A stretch of DNA of 64,000 nucleotides. Source: Bradyrhizobium sp. MOS003 (GTDB lineage Bacteria; Pseudomonadota; Alphaproteobacteria; Rhizobiales; Xanthobacteraceae). Where the stretch lies: assembly GCF_003020125.1 (NCBI RefSeq), contig NZ_PYFW01000004.1, positions 124,001 through 188,000 on the forward strand, in the 5' to 3' direction. Positions 52,306 through 61,332 of the stretch are shown in pieces. Below the pieces are notes generated by a model that worked only from the letters and a program-made list of their open reading frames with translations, was not told the origin of the DNA and did not search any database. The number at the start of each line of letters is the position of its first letter. Positions within the stretch are counted from its first letter, which is position 1. Made by a program: the position numbers and the translations under genes.

Positions 52306-53217
52306 TCAACCCTTTGTCGCACCGGCGGTCAGGCCGGCAATGTAATAGTCCATCAGGAAGGCGTAGATGATGAGCGGCGGCGCCGCGCCGAGCAGCGCGC
52401 CGGTCATGATCTGACCCCAGTTGAAGACGTCGCCCTTGATCAGCGTGGTGATGATGCCGACCGGCAGCACGAGTTGATCCGTGGAGGTCGTGAACACGAG
52501 TGGATAGAGGAATTGCGCCCAGGACACGGTAAAGGCGAAGATGGTCGCGGCGATCAGTCCCGGCAGCGCCACCGGAATGAAGATCCGGGTCAGCGTCTGG
52601 AACCAGGACGCCCCATCGATGATCGCGGCCTCGTCGAGCTCCTTGGGGATCGATGCGAAGTATCCGATCATGATCCAGGTGCAGAACGGGACCGTCAGCG
52701 TCGGATAGATGAAGAGCAGCACGTACCAGCGGTTGATGAGCTGGATGCCGGTCCAGTCGCCGAACTGTGCGAACACCTTGAACAGCGGAATGAACAACAG
52801 GCTGTCCGGAATCAGGTAGGTCAGGAATACGCCGGTCGCCAGCGTGGCCGACCCCCAGAACCGCATCCGCGCAAGGGCAAATGCCGCGGGCACGCTGATC
52901 AGCATCGTGATGGTGACCACGAAAATCGAAACCAGCGCGGAATTCAGGAAGAAGCGCAGGAATTGGTTTGACGTCAGCAGGCCGACATAGTTCTCGAGGG
53001 TGGGGTGGAAGACCCACCATGGATTGGTCGCCGCCGAGATTTCCGCGCTGCTCTTGAGAGAGGTGATCAGCATGTAAATGGGCGGCAGCAGCGAGAAGAT
53101 CGCAAACAGCGTCAGGAAGAAGTACGACCATCGCAGCGCCCATTTGCGGTCGCGGCTCATGCTTCCCAACTTCACGGTGCGCGTCGGCGCAGCCTTGTCT
53201 ATCGTGACTGAGCTCAT
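52306..53217 (-). CDS. Carbohydrate ABC transporter permease (MalG-like)
   Basis: 303 aa with six membrane segments. The EAA cytoplasmic loop that contacts the ATPase is DEAAIIDGASWFQTLTRIFI. N-terminal extension (MSSVTIDKAAPTRTVKLGSM) is cytoplasmic. Binding-protein-dependent permease of the MalG family. The ATG overlaps the preceding permease stop by one base, so the two permeases are translated together. Confidence 0.93.
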   Translation of the reverse strand: MSSVTIDKAAPTRTVKLGSMSRDRKWALRWSYFFLTLFAIFSLLPPIYMLITSLKSSAEISAATNPWWVFHPTLENYVGLLTSNQFLRFFLNSALVSIFVVTITMLISVPAAFALARMRFWGSATLATGVFLTYLIPDSLLFIPLFKVFAQFGDWTGIQLINRWYVLLFIYPTLTVPFCTWIMIGYFASIPKELDEAAIIDGASWFQTLTRIFIPVALPGLIAATIFAFTVSWAQFLYPLVFTTSTDQLVLPVGIITTLIKGDVFNWGQIMTGALLGAAPPLIIYAFLMDYYIAGLTAGATKG

Positions 53218-54155
53218 CAGGCTTCATTCCCGCGCTTGTTGACGTCCCGCAGGATGAATATCGCTGCGACCGCCAGGATCGGCACCATGAACAGGGAGAC
53301 GCTTGCGCCAAGCGGAATATCGCTTCCTTCGATGCCGATCCGGAAGGCCCAGGTCGCAAAGATATGGGTGTGGTCGAGAGGGCCACCGGCGGTCAGGATT
53401 CTCACGATGTCGAAATTGGCGAAGGTCACGATCAGCGAGAACAGCGTCGTGATCGCTATGATGTTGCGCATCATCGGCAGCGTGACGTACCAGATGCGCT
53501 GCCACCAATTGGCTCCGTCGATCGCCGCGGCTTCATAGAGCTGCTCGGGCACCGATTTCAGGGAAGCCAGATACATGATCATGAAGAACGGCGCGCCGTA
53601 CCAGACATTGACCAGGATCACGGAAAAGCGCGCCCAGTCGGCATCGCCCGTCCACGGGATCGGCCCGATCCCGAAAAACGACAGCGTATAGTTGAACGCG
53701 CTGTAGGAGGGATCGAACAGCCACAGCCAGGCGAGCGTGCTCATCGCGGGCGGGATGACCCAGGGCACCAGCAGCATGCCGCGCCATTTGCGCTGACCTT
53801 TGGCCGGAATGTTATGGACGAAGTGGGCGACGATGAACCCGATCAGCGCTTTGAACAGAACGGCGGTGATGGCGAAGATGCAGGATTGCTTGACGACAAG
53901 CCAGAACGTGTCGCGCTTGAACAGGAACTCGAAGTTGCCGAGACCGACAAATCTCTGCATCGACTTGTTGAGGGTCGCCAGATGCAGCGAATAGAACGCA
54001 GGATAAAGCACCAGAAGTGCAATGAGGATGATCAGCGGCAGCGTCATCAGAAACGCCGCGGTCGATTTGCGTTTGAGTGCCTTCTTCAGACCAGAGCGTT
54101 TTCGCACCGGTTGCGCTGCGCCGACACTGTCCGGCTGCAATGCGACATCCGCCAT
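53217..54155 (-). CDS. Carbohydrate ABC transporter permease (MalF-like)
   Basis: 312 aa from MADVALQPDSVGAAQPVRKR; the frame is open to 54449 upstream but that part is not membrane-protein-like. Six membrane segments with a long first periplasmic loop. EAA loop: LYEAAAIDGANWWQRIWYVT. Partner of the MalG-like permease, which it overlaps by one base. The gene lies 142 bases after the binding protein gene. Confidence 0.92.
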   Translation of the reverse strand: MADVALQPDSVGAAQPVRKRSGLKKALKRKSTAAFLMTLPLIILIALLVLYPAFYSLHLATLNKSMQRFVGLGNFEFLFKRDTFWLVVKQSCIFAITAVLFKALIGFIVAHFVHNIPAKGQRKWRGMLLVPWVIPPAMSTLAWLWLFDPSYSAFNYTLSFFGIGPIPWTGDADWARFSVILVNVWYGAPFFMIMYLASLKSVPEQLYEAAAIDGANWWQRIWYVTLPMMRNIIAITTLFSLIVTFANFDIVRILTAGGPLDHTHIFATWAFRIGIEGSDIPLGASVSLFMVPILAVAAIFILRDVNKRGNEA

Positions 54156-54297
54156 GATGCATTTTCCTCGCGCGATTTGATCGATCAACCCGACTCTTGG
54201 AAGGTGCGAGAACCGGAGCTGCCGGCTCTCGTCATGTGAGTGGGACGGAGGACTCGCCGCGGACGGCTTGATGCCGTTGCGGCGAGCCCCTCCCGGC

Positions 54298-55638
54298 TTA
54301 GCTCCGCATGAAGCCTTCGCACTCGCCTTCGGCCCAGGCGAGCGTCTTTTCCATCGCTTCGCCCTGATGATACCGCAGGCACATCTTGGTGAGCGTGGCT
54401 TGCGCATAGATCTGCTGGGCGATCTTCGGCGGCGCAGGAGACGCTGCAATCGACAGCGTCTGATGCTTGTAGGGGTTCGGATAGTGAAAGAGCGTCCCTT
54501 TCGGCGGCCCTTCTTCCTGCCAAACCTTCAACGTCGTCAGCTTCTCATAGGCCGGTAGATCGTAGCCTCCGCTGGCGTTGACCATCTTTTCGATGGCCGC
54601 CGGCTTCGACAACGCGACGAGGAGACTCTTCGCTGCCTCCTTGTTCTTGGAGAAGTTCCAGATGCTCCAGAAATAGGGCAGGTAGGGTGCAAAGCGCCCC
54701 TTCGGTCCTTTCGGGAATCCGTGGGTCCAGCATTGCTCCGCAACCTGTGGCGCATCGCGCTTGGCGACGGCCCAGGCGCTCGGCGGGTTCATGATCATCG
54801 CACCGCGGCCGGAGACCAGCCATTTGTTGTTGGAGGCATCGTCCCAGGCCGCGACGTCGGGCGGCAGGAAGCCGATCAGCTTCTTGTAGAAGTCGAGCGC
54901 CTGACGAACCGCATCGGTCTTGACGGTGAGATTGCCCTTGGCGTCCACGAGCTGGGCACCGAACGACAGGAAGATCGCGCCCGCCGTATCGACGTTGTCG
55001 GTGGTTTCGCCGAGGCCGATACCGAACGGGACGCCGGCCTTGTGACAGGCTTCGGCGGCCTTTAGGAATGTTTCGAGCGTCCAGTCATCCGCCTTCGGTT
55101 CAGAACCGGCCGGATACATCGCCTGCACGTCGATGCCGGCGTGTTTCTTCATCAAATCGATGCGGGAGCAGGGGCCCTTGATCTGGCTGCCGACGCAAGC
55201 GGGAACGCCGAGCCATTTGTTTTCGGACATGCCCAGATATTTGACCGTGCCGTTCACCTCGCCGTTCTCCGCGATGATCGGCCCCATGATGTCGGCAACG
55301 TTCTCCAACTGGTCGGCATTGGAATGGGCCCACCACGTCGGCATCGCGAAGATATCATGACCTGACTTTGCCTGCGCTTCCGCGGCGATGGTCAGCAGGT
55401 TCTTGTTGCCTTGGCTTGGGATGTAGTCGATGGAGACTTCTACCTTCTCCTTGGCGGCCCATTCATTGACCAGATCGGTCGAGGCCTTGTTGGCGCCTGG
55501 CACCCAATGGTCCCAGAAGCCGATCGAGAGCTTGCCGGCGGCGTTGGCGCTCCGGACATAGGGTGCGGCGATCAGCGCCGCGGAGGACATTGCAGTGGCA
55601 GCCACAAATTGACGTCGCGTCAGTTTCTTGCGTGACAT
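54298..55638 (-). CDS. Family 1 extracellular solute-binding protein with Tat signal
   Basis: 446 aa. Begins MSRKKLTRRQFVAATAMSSA: twin Arg (RRQF) and a hydrophobic core, so exported folded by Tat, with cleavage after SANA. Sugar-type binding lobes: KLSIGFWDHWVPGANKASTD and AEAQAKSGHDIFAMPTWWAH, then GRFAPYLPYFWSIWNFSKNK. It captures the substrate for the two permeases and ATPase downstream. Substrate cannot be read; the final gene of the run (2-hydroxyacid dehydrogenase) points to a sugar acid or polyol. First gene of the operon. Confidence 0.92.
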   Translation of the reverse strand: MSRKKLTRRQFVAATAMSSAALIAAPYVRSANAAGKLSIGFWDHWVPGANKASTDLVNEWAAKEKVEVSIDYIPSQGNKNLLTIAAEAQAKSGHDIFAMPTWWAHSNADQLENVADIMGPIIAENGEVNGTVKYLGMSENKWLGVPACVGSQIKGPCSRIDLMKKHAGIDVQAMYPAGSEPKADDWTLETFLKAAEACHKAGVPFGIGLGETTDNVDTAGAIFLSFGAQLVDAKGNLTVKTDAVRQALDFYKKLIGFLPPDVAAWDDASNNKWLVSGRGAMIMNPPSAWAVAKRDAPQVAEQCWTHGFPKGPKGRFAPYLPYFWSIWNFSKNKEAAKSLLVALSKPAAIEKMVNASGGYDLPAYEKLTTLKVWQEEGPPKGTLFHYPNPYKHQTLSIAASPAPPKIAQQIYAQATLTKMCLRYHQGEAMEKTLAWAEGECEGFMRS

Positions 55639-56108
55639 CTCGTTTCCTCGCCTTGGGTGTTTGTTGTTGGAGTTTCCTCTGAGACTTCTTTCCGAGTTTC
55701 TTGTTGTTGGATTTTCTTATTGGTGCCGTCGGCCCCTTTGGCAATTCATGGAGGCCGCAGCGAATTGGTAGCGCGATCAGATCATGATTGATCGCGTCTG
55801 TCGAGAAAGCCGATTGGCTCACGTCTAGAACTAACGTTGTGTACTGGATGGCGGGAGCGCTGTGCCGCCCGTCAGTTGCGATCGCTTGTTTTTTGCGACG
55901 CACACGTCGCATGAGCCGGCCTCGAACGATCCGTGCGCAATTACGCCGCAGTTTCGAATAAGCCTGCATAACCGCTTCGCGCGAAAGAGTTTTCGGGCGT
56001 GGACAGCGCTCGGCTGCGTCTGGACCGCGAAGCGGCGGAAACGATAGAGTCGCACTTGGCGGGTGATCTCGCCCGAACAGGCCAGTCAGATCGACGATGG
56101 AGACGAGA
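55639..56108. other. Gene-free 470-base region with leader repeats of the ABC operon
   Basis: No convincing gene. On the plus strand TTGTTGTTGGA(G/T)TTTC occurs at 55661-55676 and 55701-55716, exactly 40 bases apart; in the minus-strand mRNA leader of the solute-binding protein these read as two CCAACAACAA elements, A-rich sites of a type bound by Hfq. A perfect hairpin TGCGACG-caca-CGTCGCA lies at 55894-55911. A 217-codon minus frame across this region has no protein-like composition and is rejected. Confidence 0.5.
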
Positions 56109-56903
56109 ATGATCAACCCGGCGCCGTTAGCGCGGCTTCACTTGCGGCGATGGCTCGCGCTGGGGGCCGTGGTTACGCTGCTGCTCGGTGCGGCCGCAGT
56201 GGCCCATGCTCAAGGCTTGGTCAAAGGCGTTCAGGACGGCGCGGCGGCCGGAAACAAGGCGGCAGGTCCGGTCGGTGGTGTGCTCGGCGGTGCTATCGGC
56301 GGCGTGGTCGGCGTCTTCACCGGCGTGCTCGGCGTCGGCAACAATGGCAATCAGGCTCCGGCCCCGAAGGATGCCGGCAAGGACGCGGGCAAGGATGCCA
56401 AGCAGCAGGGCGCGGCCAAGGACAAGGAGGCAAAGGGCGCCAAAGCGGGCAAGGGCGCCAAGGCCAGCAAGGAGGCCAAGAACGCACCTGGTCAGGGCAA
56501 GGACAACAAGGACGTCACGGTCCTCACCCAGCCCGGCGCGCCGCAGCAGAGCGCGGAACAGATCGTCGCCAACAGCGATTCCTATATCGAGCGTATCAAG
56601 ACCCAGCTGAACCTCACGGCTGATCAGGAGAAGCACTGGTACGGCTTCTCGAGCGCAATGCACTACCTGGGGCATAATGGTGCGGAGCGGCTCAACTTGC
56701 GGGTTGCCCGCGCCAAGCGGGATCCACCCGACGACATCATCGAGCAGATGCGCAACGAGGCGCAGTTCCTGATCGATCGCGCCGCTGATCAGCGCAACGT
56801 GGCCGACGCCGCCGAACCGCTCTTTTCGAGCCTCGATGACAAGCAGAAGCAGGTCTTCATTCAGGAGATGGTGCGCCTGAGCCACGAGCGAGGATTGGAT
56901 TGA
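56109..56903 (+). CDS. Secreted LTXXQ-motif (Spy/CpxP-like) protein
   Basis: 264 aa. ATG 56109 (MINPAPLARLHLRRWLALGA) has GGAGACGAGA upstream; ATG 56097 has none. Signal peptide ends VAHA-QG. A glycine-rich segment (GGVLGGAIGGVVGVFTGVLG) is followed by a long Lys/Ala/Gly linker. The C-terminal four-helix domain has the LTXXQ motif (IKTQLNLTADQEKHWYGF), and the end DDKQKQVFIQEMVRLSHERG is the second helix-turn of the fold. Periplasmic chaperone-like proteins of this type respond to envelope stress. Role here inferred only. Confidence 0.85.
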   Translation: MINPAPLARLHLRRWLALGAVVTLLLGAAAVAHAQGLVKGVQDGAAAGNKAAGPVGGVLGGAIGGVVGVFTGVLGVGNNGNQAPAPKDAGKDAGKDAKQQGAAKDKEAKGAKAGKGAKASKEAKNAPGQGKDNKDVTVLTQPGAPQQSAEQIVANSDSYIERIKTQLNLTADQEKHWYGFSSAMHYLGHNGAERLNLRVARAKRDPPDDIIEQMRNEAQFLIDRAADQRNVADAAEPLFSSLDDKQKQVFIQEMVRLSHERGLD

Positions 56904-57015
56904 TCCAGTTGTATCGGATCGGACGCGCGTGAATTAACGGCGATCGCCACGAATTCGTGAATCTTTCTCCGCAATTGAGTTATGATGCGCTCTGGAAGCT
57001 GACTGCGGGGTTGAT

Positions 57016-57393
57016 ATGGCGGACGGACTCTCCGTTTTCCTGGTCGAAGACGAGGCGTTGATCCGGATGATGATGGCCGACATGGTGGTGGAACTCGGCC
57101 ACCACGTCGTCGCGGAAGCGGACAATGTCCGGGACGCGAGCGCGTTCGCCATGACAGCGCAATACGATATGGCCATCCTCGACATCAATCTGATGGGCGT
57201 CTACGTCGATGCCGTCGCCGACCTGATCGAACGGCGTGGAAAGCCGTTCATGTTCGCTACGGGGTACGGTCCGGAATTGTTGCCGTCCTTGCTCCGGCGC
57301 AGGCCGATCCTGCGCAAGCCGATCGCAATGGATCAGCTCAAGGCGATGATCGATTCCTTGTTTCCGGGAGCCCCGGGCAAAGCGCCGCACTGA
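57016..57393 (+). CDS. Single-domain response regulator
   Basis: 125 aa CheY-like receiver with nothing attached. VFLVEDEALIRMMMADMVVE supplies the acidic pocket (EDE), MAILDINLMG the phospho-acceptor Asp, FMFATGYG the Thr/Ala switch and PILRKPIAM the Lys. This variant occurs in rhizobia next to or apart from HWE-family histidine kinases; no kinase is nearby. Starts MADGLSVFLVEDEALIRMMM; hairpin follows. Confidence 0.93.
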   Translation: MADGLSVFLVEDEALIRMMMADMVVELGHHVVAEADNVRDASAFAMTAQYDMAILDINLMGVYVDAVADLIERRGKPFMFATGYGPELLPSLLRRRPILRKPIAMDQLKAMIDSLFPGAPGKAPH

Positions 57394-57478
57394 GCGACGG
57401 CGAAAACGCCGCACTCCGGACGGCGGAGTCGCCGCACTGGTGACCGCGAAGAGGCCTCACCGAGATAGTCCAACGAAT

Positions 57479-57503
57479 ATGGCCGCCCGTCAGGGGCGGC
57501 CAT
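57479..57503. terminator. Hairpin between the response regulator and the convergent small gene
   Basis: ATGGCCGCCC (57479-57488) and GGGCGGCCAT (57494-57503) form a perfect 10-base stem with a 5-base loop, between convergent stops at 57393 and 57528. No long T run, so it may act as a bidirectional terminator or blocking structure. Confidence 0.65.
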
Positions 57504-57527
57504 TTGCCGACGGAATTTGTCGCGGTC

Positions 57528-57689
57528 TCACATCAGGCCGGCGCTGAGGTCGATGCCGGACGCCATCAGGCCGAACGAGGCGACCAGGCCTGTGCAGCAG
57601 AACAGCAAAATGGTCTTGAAGGACGAATCGGCGAAACGCGTTTCGACGACGGCCGGCATCGCGGCGATCGACATCATGCTCATGTTCAT
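57528..57689 (-). CDS. Small membrane protein (53 aa)
   Basis: From MNMSMMSIAAMPAVVETRFA at ATG 57689 with AAGGGGG just upstream (ATG 57683 is an alternative with better spacing). One hydrophobic segment with a CC pair (TILLFCCTGLVASFGLMASG). It has the appearance of a conserved small Bradyrhizobium membrane protein. The open frame further upstream (to 57809) has no such features. Function unknown. Confidence 0.6.
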   Translation of the reverse strand: MNMSMMSIAAMPAVVETRFADSSFKTILLFCCTGLVASFGLMASGIDLSAGLM

Positions 57690-57826
57690 TGCCCCCTTGT
57701 TGACCCTGAATTGCATCAGGTGAGGGAACCCTAGAGCAGAAAGTTTGACGTCGGATTTCGAGGCATCCTTAACGGAATCCGAATTGGATCCCGCGTTCTC
57801 GGGCCCCACGGGCCGGATTGCAAGTC

Positions 57827-58030
57827 TCAGTTGCGGCCGTTCTTCAGCACCGTGGCGATGGTGTGGGCCGTCATCGCCGCGCGGTCCGAGGCGCGTTGGG
57901 CGGCGAGCCGGTCTCGCGCCTTTTCCTCGATAAGAAGGTCGATCAGGGCCAACCGCTTGCCTTCGTCGTCCGCCTGGCTCAGCAGCCGGTGATAGCGGTG
58001 ATAATCGAAACCGAAGTCCTGCTTACGCAT
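57827..58030 (-). CDS. Small helical hypothetical protein (67 aa)
   Basis: MRKQDFGFDYHRYHRLLSQA from ATG 58030; a frame five codons longer is possible. Basic, mostly helical (DEGKRLALIDLLIEEKARDR then LAAQRASDRAAMTAHTIATV), cytoplasmic, no membrane part. An Ala-rich helix pair similar to many short rhizobial proteins. Function unknown. Located between the small membrane protein and glk, all on the minus strand. Confidence 0.65.
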   Translation of the reverse strand: MRKQDFGFDYHRYHRLLSQADDEGKRLALIDLLIEEKARDRLAAQRASDRAAMTAHTIATVLKNGRN

Positions 58031-58177
58031 GTCACGCCCCCGCAACTACGCCACGTACACGGCAGGATTGTTTCCCATCCGAAACACGCAGGCAAGCTCG
58101 TTCATGCTTGGAACCGCGCGTGCGCCGCGATCAGCTGTGCATGACTGGAGCCGTGAGCGGGAAGGACAACCCAGACT

Positions 58178-59164
58178 TCAATTCGGGTTGGAGTCGGCGA
58201 ACATTTTCAGGCCGACGAAGCTCGCATCCGGCTTGATCACCAGCCTGGTCGGGATATTGCGCAGATAATCCTGGAAGCGTCCCTTGGCTTCGAAGCGCGC
58301 CCGGAACGCGGAGGCGAGAAGGAACTCGGGGAAGCGCGGCACGATTCCGCCGGCGACATAGACACCGCCCCGCGCGCCGAACGTCACCGCGAGATTGCCG
58401 GCAACCGAGCCAAGGATGGCGCAAAACATCTCCAGCGCCGCACGGCTAACTGAACAACTACCCTCCAGCGCGGCCTTGGTGATGGCGGCAGCCTCGCGAT
58501 GCGGCACCTGAGCGCCGTCGACTTCGGCCAGCGCTTCGTAGAGGTTTTGCAGTCCGGAACCCGAGAGCGCGCCACGCTCGATGGAGACGTGGCCGAGGCG
58601 CCGGCGCAAGCACGCGATCACACGTTCCTCGCGCTCGTTCTCCGCCGGAAGGGTCGCGTGTCCGGCTTCGGTCACGACGGCCAGCCGCGCGCCATGGCGC
58701 TCGACCAGGCAGGCGACGCCAAAGCCGGTTCCGGGTCCGACCACCAGCAGCGGCTCTCCGGGCAGGCCATCGCCTCCGCCGAGCGGGATCAGATCCGCAG
58801 GCTGCAAGGCGGGCAGGGACCAGGCGACCACCTCGAAATCGTTCAACACATGGACGCTGTCGAAGCCGAGAGCCGGCTGCAGCTCGTTGCCGTCGATGAC
58901 CCAGGGGCTGTTGGTCATGACGCAGCGGTTGTTGGTGACGGGGCCCGCCACGGCCAGCACGGCTCTTTGCGGCGGCTCGCCGCCTGACCGACGCGCCAGC
59001 ACGTCGGCGATGGCTTCCCGGACGGTCGGGAAGTCGGCGACCTTCACGTAATCAATCGGTCCGGCCTGATCGCCCTGGCCCAACCCGGTTTGACTCAGCG
59101 CGAAGCGCGCATTGGTGCCGCCGATATCTGCGAGAAGAATCTGTCCTGTCTTGCGGATATTCAT
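58178..59164 (-). CDS. glk: Glucokinase
   Basis: 328 aa from MNIRKTGQILLADIGGTNAR; the frame extends 16 codons upstream without similarity. ROK-unrelated bacterial glucokinase (Glk family): phosphate-binding LADIGGTNARFALSQ, glucose-binding MTNSPWVIDGNELQPALGFD with HVLNDFEVVAWSLPAL, and the ATP loop LLVVGPGTGFGVACLV. The glucose-contacting Glu/His are in TEAGHATLPAENEREERV. Phosphorylates glucose entering by non-PTS uptake. Divergent from pncA. Confidence 0.95.
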   Translation of the reverse strand: MNIRKTGQILLADIGGTNARFALSQTGLGQGDQAGPIDYVKVADFPTVREAIADVLARRSGGEPPQRAVLAVAGPVTNNRCVMTNSPWVIDGNELQPALGFDSVHVLNDFEVVAWSLPALQPADLIPLGGGDGLPGEPLLVVGPGTGFGVACLVERHGARLAVVTEAGHATLPAENEREERVIACLRRRLGHVSIERGALSGSGLQNLYEALAEVDGAQVPHREAAAITKAALEGSCSVSRAALEMFCAILGSVAGNLAVTFGARGGVYVAGGIVPRFPEFLLASAFRARFEAKGRFQDYLRNIPTRLVIKPDASFVGLKMFADSNPN

Positions 59165-59423
59165 GACTCTGCGGCTGCCGCCGCCTTGGGGCTCGGCAAC
59201 CCTATCCTCCACGTCTTCGACCCGCGCCGCGCAGTTGCGGGCAGTGCGAGAATCCGCCCTCGGGTATGCCTAGTCAACACGGTCGAGGCCAAACCGTTGC
59301 ATCCCGACTGCTGTCCGGTGACCAATTCACGCGGGGTCTCGCATGGCGTCCGCGGTTGCGAAGACGCCCGGGAAGGCCGACACTAGAGGACACCTGTCCG
59401 GCGCCCGCCGCTTGGCACATCGA

Positions 59424-60062
59424 ATGAGCCTGACGATGCAGATTTCCGACCGCGACGTGCTGCTGGTGATCGACGTGCAGAACGATTTCTGCACCGGCGG
59501 CGCGCTCGCCGTTCCCGGCGGCGAGAAGGTGGTCCCCGCCATCAACCGGATCGCCCAAAAATTCGCCAATGTGGTGCTGACCCAGGACTGGCATCCGCGC
59601 GACCATGTCTCGTTCGCGCCGAATCACGCGGGCAAGCAGGCGTACCAGACCATCGAGCTCGACTACGGCACCCAGGTACTCTGGCCGCCGCATTGTGTGC
59701 AGGGTAGCTCGGGCGCGGAGTTCCATCGCGATCTCGATGTGGGCAGGGCGAACCTCGTGGTGCGCAAGGGCTTTCGCCGTGGCATCGATTCCTATTCGGC
59801 GCTGTTCGAGAACGACAAGCGGACGCCGACCGGCCTGCTTGGATATCTGCGCGAACGCGAACTGAAGACCGTGTTCGTCGCCGGCCTCGCGCTCGATTTC
59901 TGCGTCCGCTTCTCGGCGGAGGACGCCCGCAAGGCAGGATTCGAGGTCGCCGCCATCGAGGACGCCTGCCGTGGCATCGATCTCGACCGCTCGGTCGCCG
60001 CGACCCATCGGAGTTTTCGGGACCTCGGCATCTCCATCGTGAGCCTGGAGGCCTTCCTGTGA
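59424..60062 (+). CDS. pncA: Nicotinamidase (pyrazinamidase)
   Basis: 212 aa; MSLTMQISDRDVLLVIDVQN from ATG 59424 (ATG 59436 possible). Cleaves nicotinamide to nicotinate in NAD salvage. Catalytic Asp in VIDVQNDFCTGG, Lys in LVVRKGFRRGIDS and Cys in ALDFCVRFSAEDA; the metal-binding Asp and two His are in LTQDWHPRDHVSF. A 27-codon upstream open extension (to 59343) lacks similarity. nadE lies downstream, so the pathway steps are clustered. Confidence 0.94.
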   Translation: MSLTMQISDRDVLLVIDVQNDFCTGGALAVPGGEKVVPAINRIAQKFANVVLTQDWHPRDHVSFAPNHAGKQAYQTIELDYGTQVLWPPHCVQGSSGAEFHRDLDVGRANLVVRKGFRRGIDSYSALFENDKRTPTGLLGYLRERELKTVFVAGLALDFCVRFSAEDARKAGFEVAAIEDACRGIDLDRSVAATHRSFRDLGISIVSLEAFL

Positions 60063-60072
60063 CGATCGTGAG

Positions 60073-61194
60073 ATGGCCATGGTGAACCAGGCCGGCAAAC
60101 AGAGCGGTGCGAAGGGGCCCGTCCCGGACGACCCGCTGCTGTGGCCGTTTGCAGCGGCGCGGCTTGCCATGGACAGCTGTTTCTGGTGGCTGGAACGCGG
60201 ATCGGCGGAGCAGGACGACAGCACCTTGTCCTGGACGACCCCGAGCACCGTGGCGCTCGAATTGGCGACGATGCGCCTTCGCAATTGCTCGCAGACCCGG
60301 TCCGGCCAGCCGGCGCTGGTCTGTGCGCCCTATGCGCTGCATCGGGCATTGATCGCCGATTTTGCCCCCGGTCACAGCGTGGTGCAGTCGCTGCAGACCG
60401 GCGGCATCGACCGGGTCTATATCACCGATTGGCGGTCGGCGACGCCGGATATGCGCTATTTCTCGATCGACAGCTATCTCGGCGACCTCAACGTTGCCAT
60501 CGACGAGATCGGCGGGCCGGTCGATCTGGTCGGCCTGTGCCAGGGCGGTTGGCTGTCATTGCTCTATGCGGCGCGCTTTCCGGCCAAGGTGCGGCGGCTC
60601 GTTCTGGTCGGCGCTCCTGTGGACCTGTCGATCGGGTCCTCGTTGTGCCGGCTCACCCGCAACGCGCCCGAGATGGTCTACGACCAGCTCGTCGCACGCG
60701 GCGGCGGCAATGTCCGCGGCGAGGAGATGCTCCGTTTCTGGTCCAAGGCGCCGAACCGCGACGACATCGTAACGGCGTTGCAGAGAGATCTGTCGGACGC
60801 GGAGGGCGCGGCGCTGCTCGCGCGTTTCGATCGCTGGAACGCCGAGACGCTCGATCTGCCGGGCAAATATTATCTGGAGATCGTCCACCGGATTTTCCGG
60901 GAGAACCAGATCGCCAGCAGCAAATTCGTTGCGCTTGGCCGCACGATCGATCCGAAGGACGTCAAGGCGCCGGCCTTCCTGCTGGCCGGGCTCGACGACG
61001 AGGTCGTGCCGGCTGCGCAGGCGCTCGCCACCGCGGCTCTCCTCGGCACGCCGCCGGCCTTCATTGCGGCGGCGACCGAGCCGAGCAATCACCTCGGCCT
61101 GTTCATGGGTGCGCGCACGCACGCCCATGCGTGGCCGCGGATTGCAGAATGGCTGCGCGGCGATTTGTCCGGCATGCGGGCCCGCAGCGCCTGA
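60073..61194 (+). CDS. Alpha/beta hydrolase with PHA-synthase-like nucleophile elbow
   Basis: 373 aa. The elbow reads DLVGLCQGGWLSLLYAARFP: a Cys nucleophile in G-x-C-x-G, as in PhaC polyhydroxyalkanoate synthases, not the Ser of lipases. Acid and His are likely in AGLDDEVVPAAQALATAALL and EPSNHLGLFMGARTHAHAWP. Other PhaC-like traits are YITDWRSATPDMRYFSIDSY and VLVGAPVDLSIGSSLCRLTR. It is shorter than true PhaC (about 560-600 aa) and lacks its N-terminal region, so it may be a depolymerase-like or PhaC-related protein. It sits 10 bases after pncA. Confidence 0.75.
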   Translation: MAMVNQAGKQSGAKGPVPDDPLLWPFAAARLAMDSCFWWLERGSAEQDDSTLSWTTPSTVALELATMRLRNCSQTRSGQPALVCAPYALHRALIADFAPGHSVVQSLQTGGIDRVYITDWRSATPDMRYFSIDSYLGDLNVAIDEIGGPVDLVGLCQGGWLSLLYAARFPAKVRRLVLVGAPVDLSIGSSLCRLTRNAPEMVYDQLVARGGGNVRGEEMLRFWSKAPNRDDIVTALQRDLSDAEGAALLARFDRWNAETLDLPGKYYLEIVHRIFRENQIASSKFVALGRTIDPKDVKAPAFLLAGLDDEVVPAAQALATAALLGTPPAFIAAATEPSNHLGLFMGARTHAHAWPRIAEWLRGDLSGMRARSA

Positions 61195-61332
61195 GCCAAA
61201 GGCGCAGAGCAGACCACGGCGCAAATCCGTTATGCATGACGGCGGATGGCCTGCACGGGATGGGGGCGATGGGCTACATAGGGTCCGGAGCTGACGGCTT
61301 CGGCAGCCAAGATATCAAGGGTACTGCGCTCG

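Noticed and set aside
55463..56116. 217-codon minus frame covering the gap before the solute-binding protein gene
   Set aside because: It overlaps the real gene in another frame and reads as a basic, motif-free mixture; no ribosome site.
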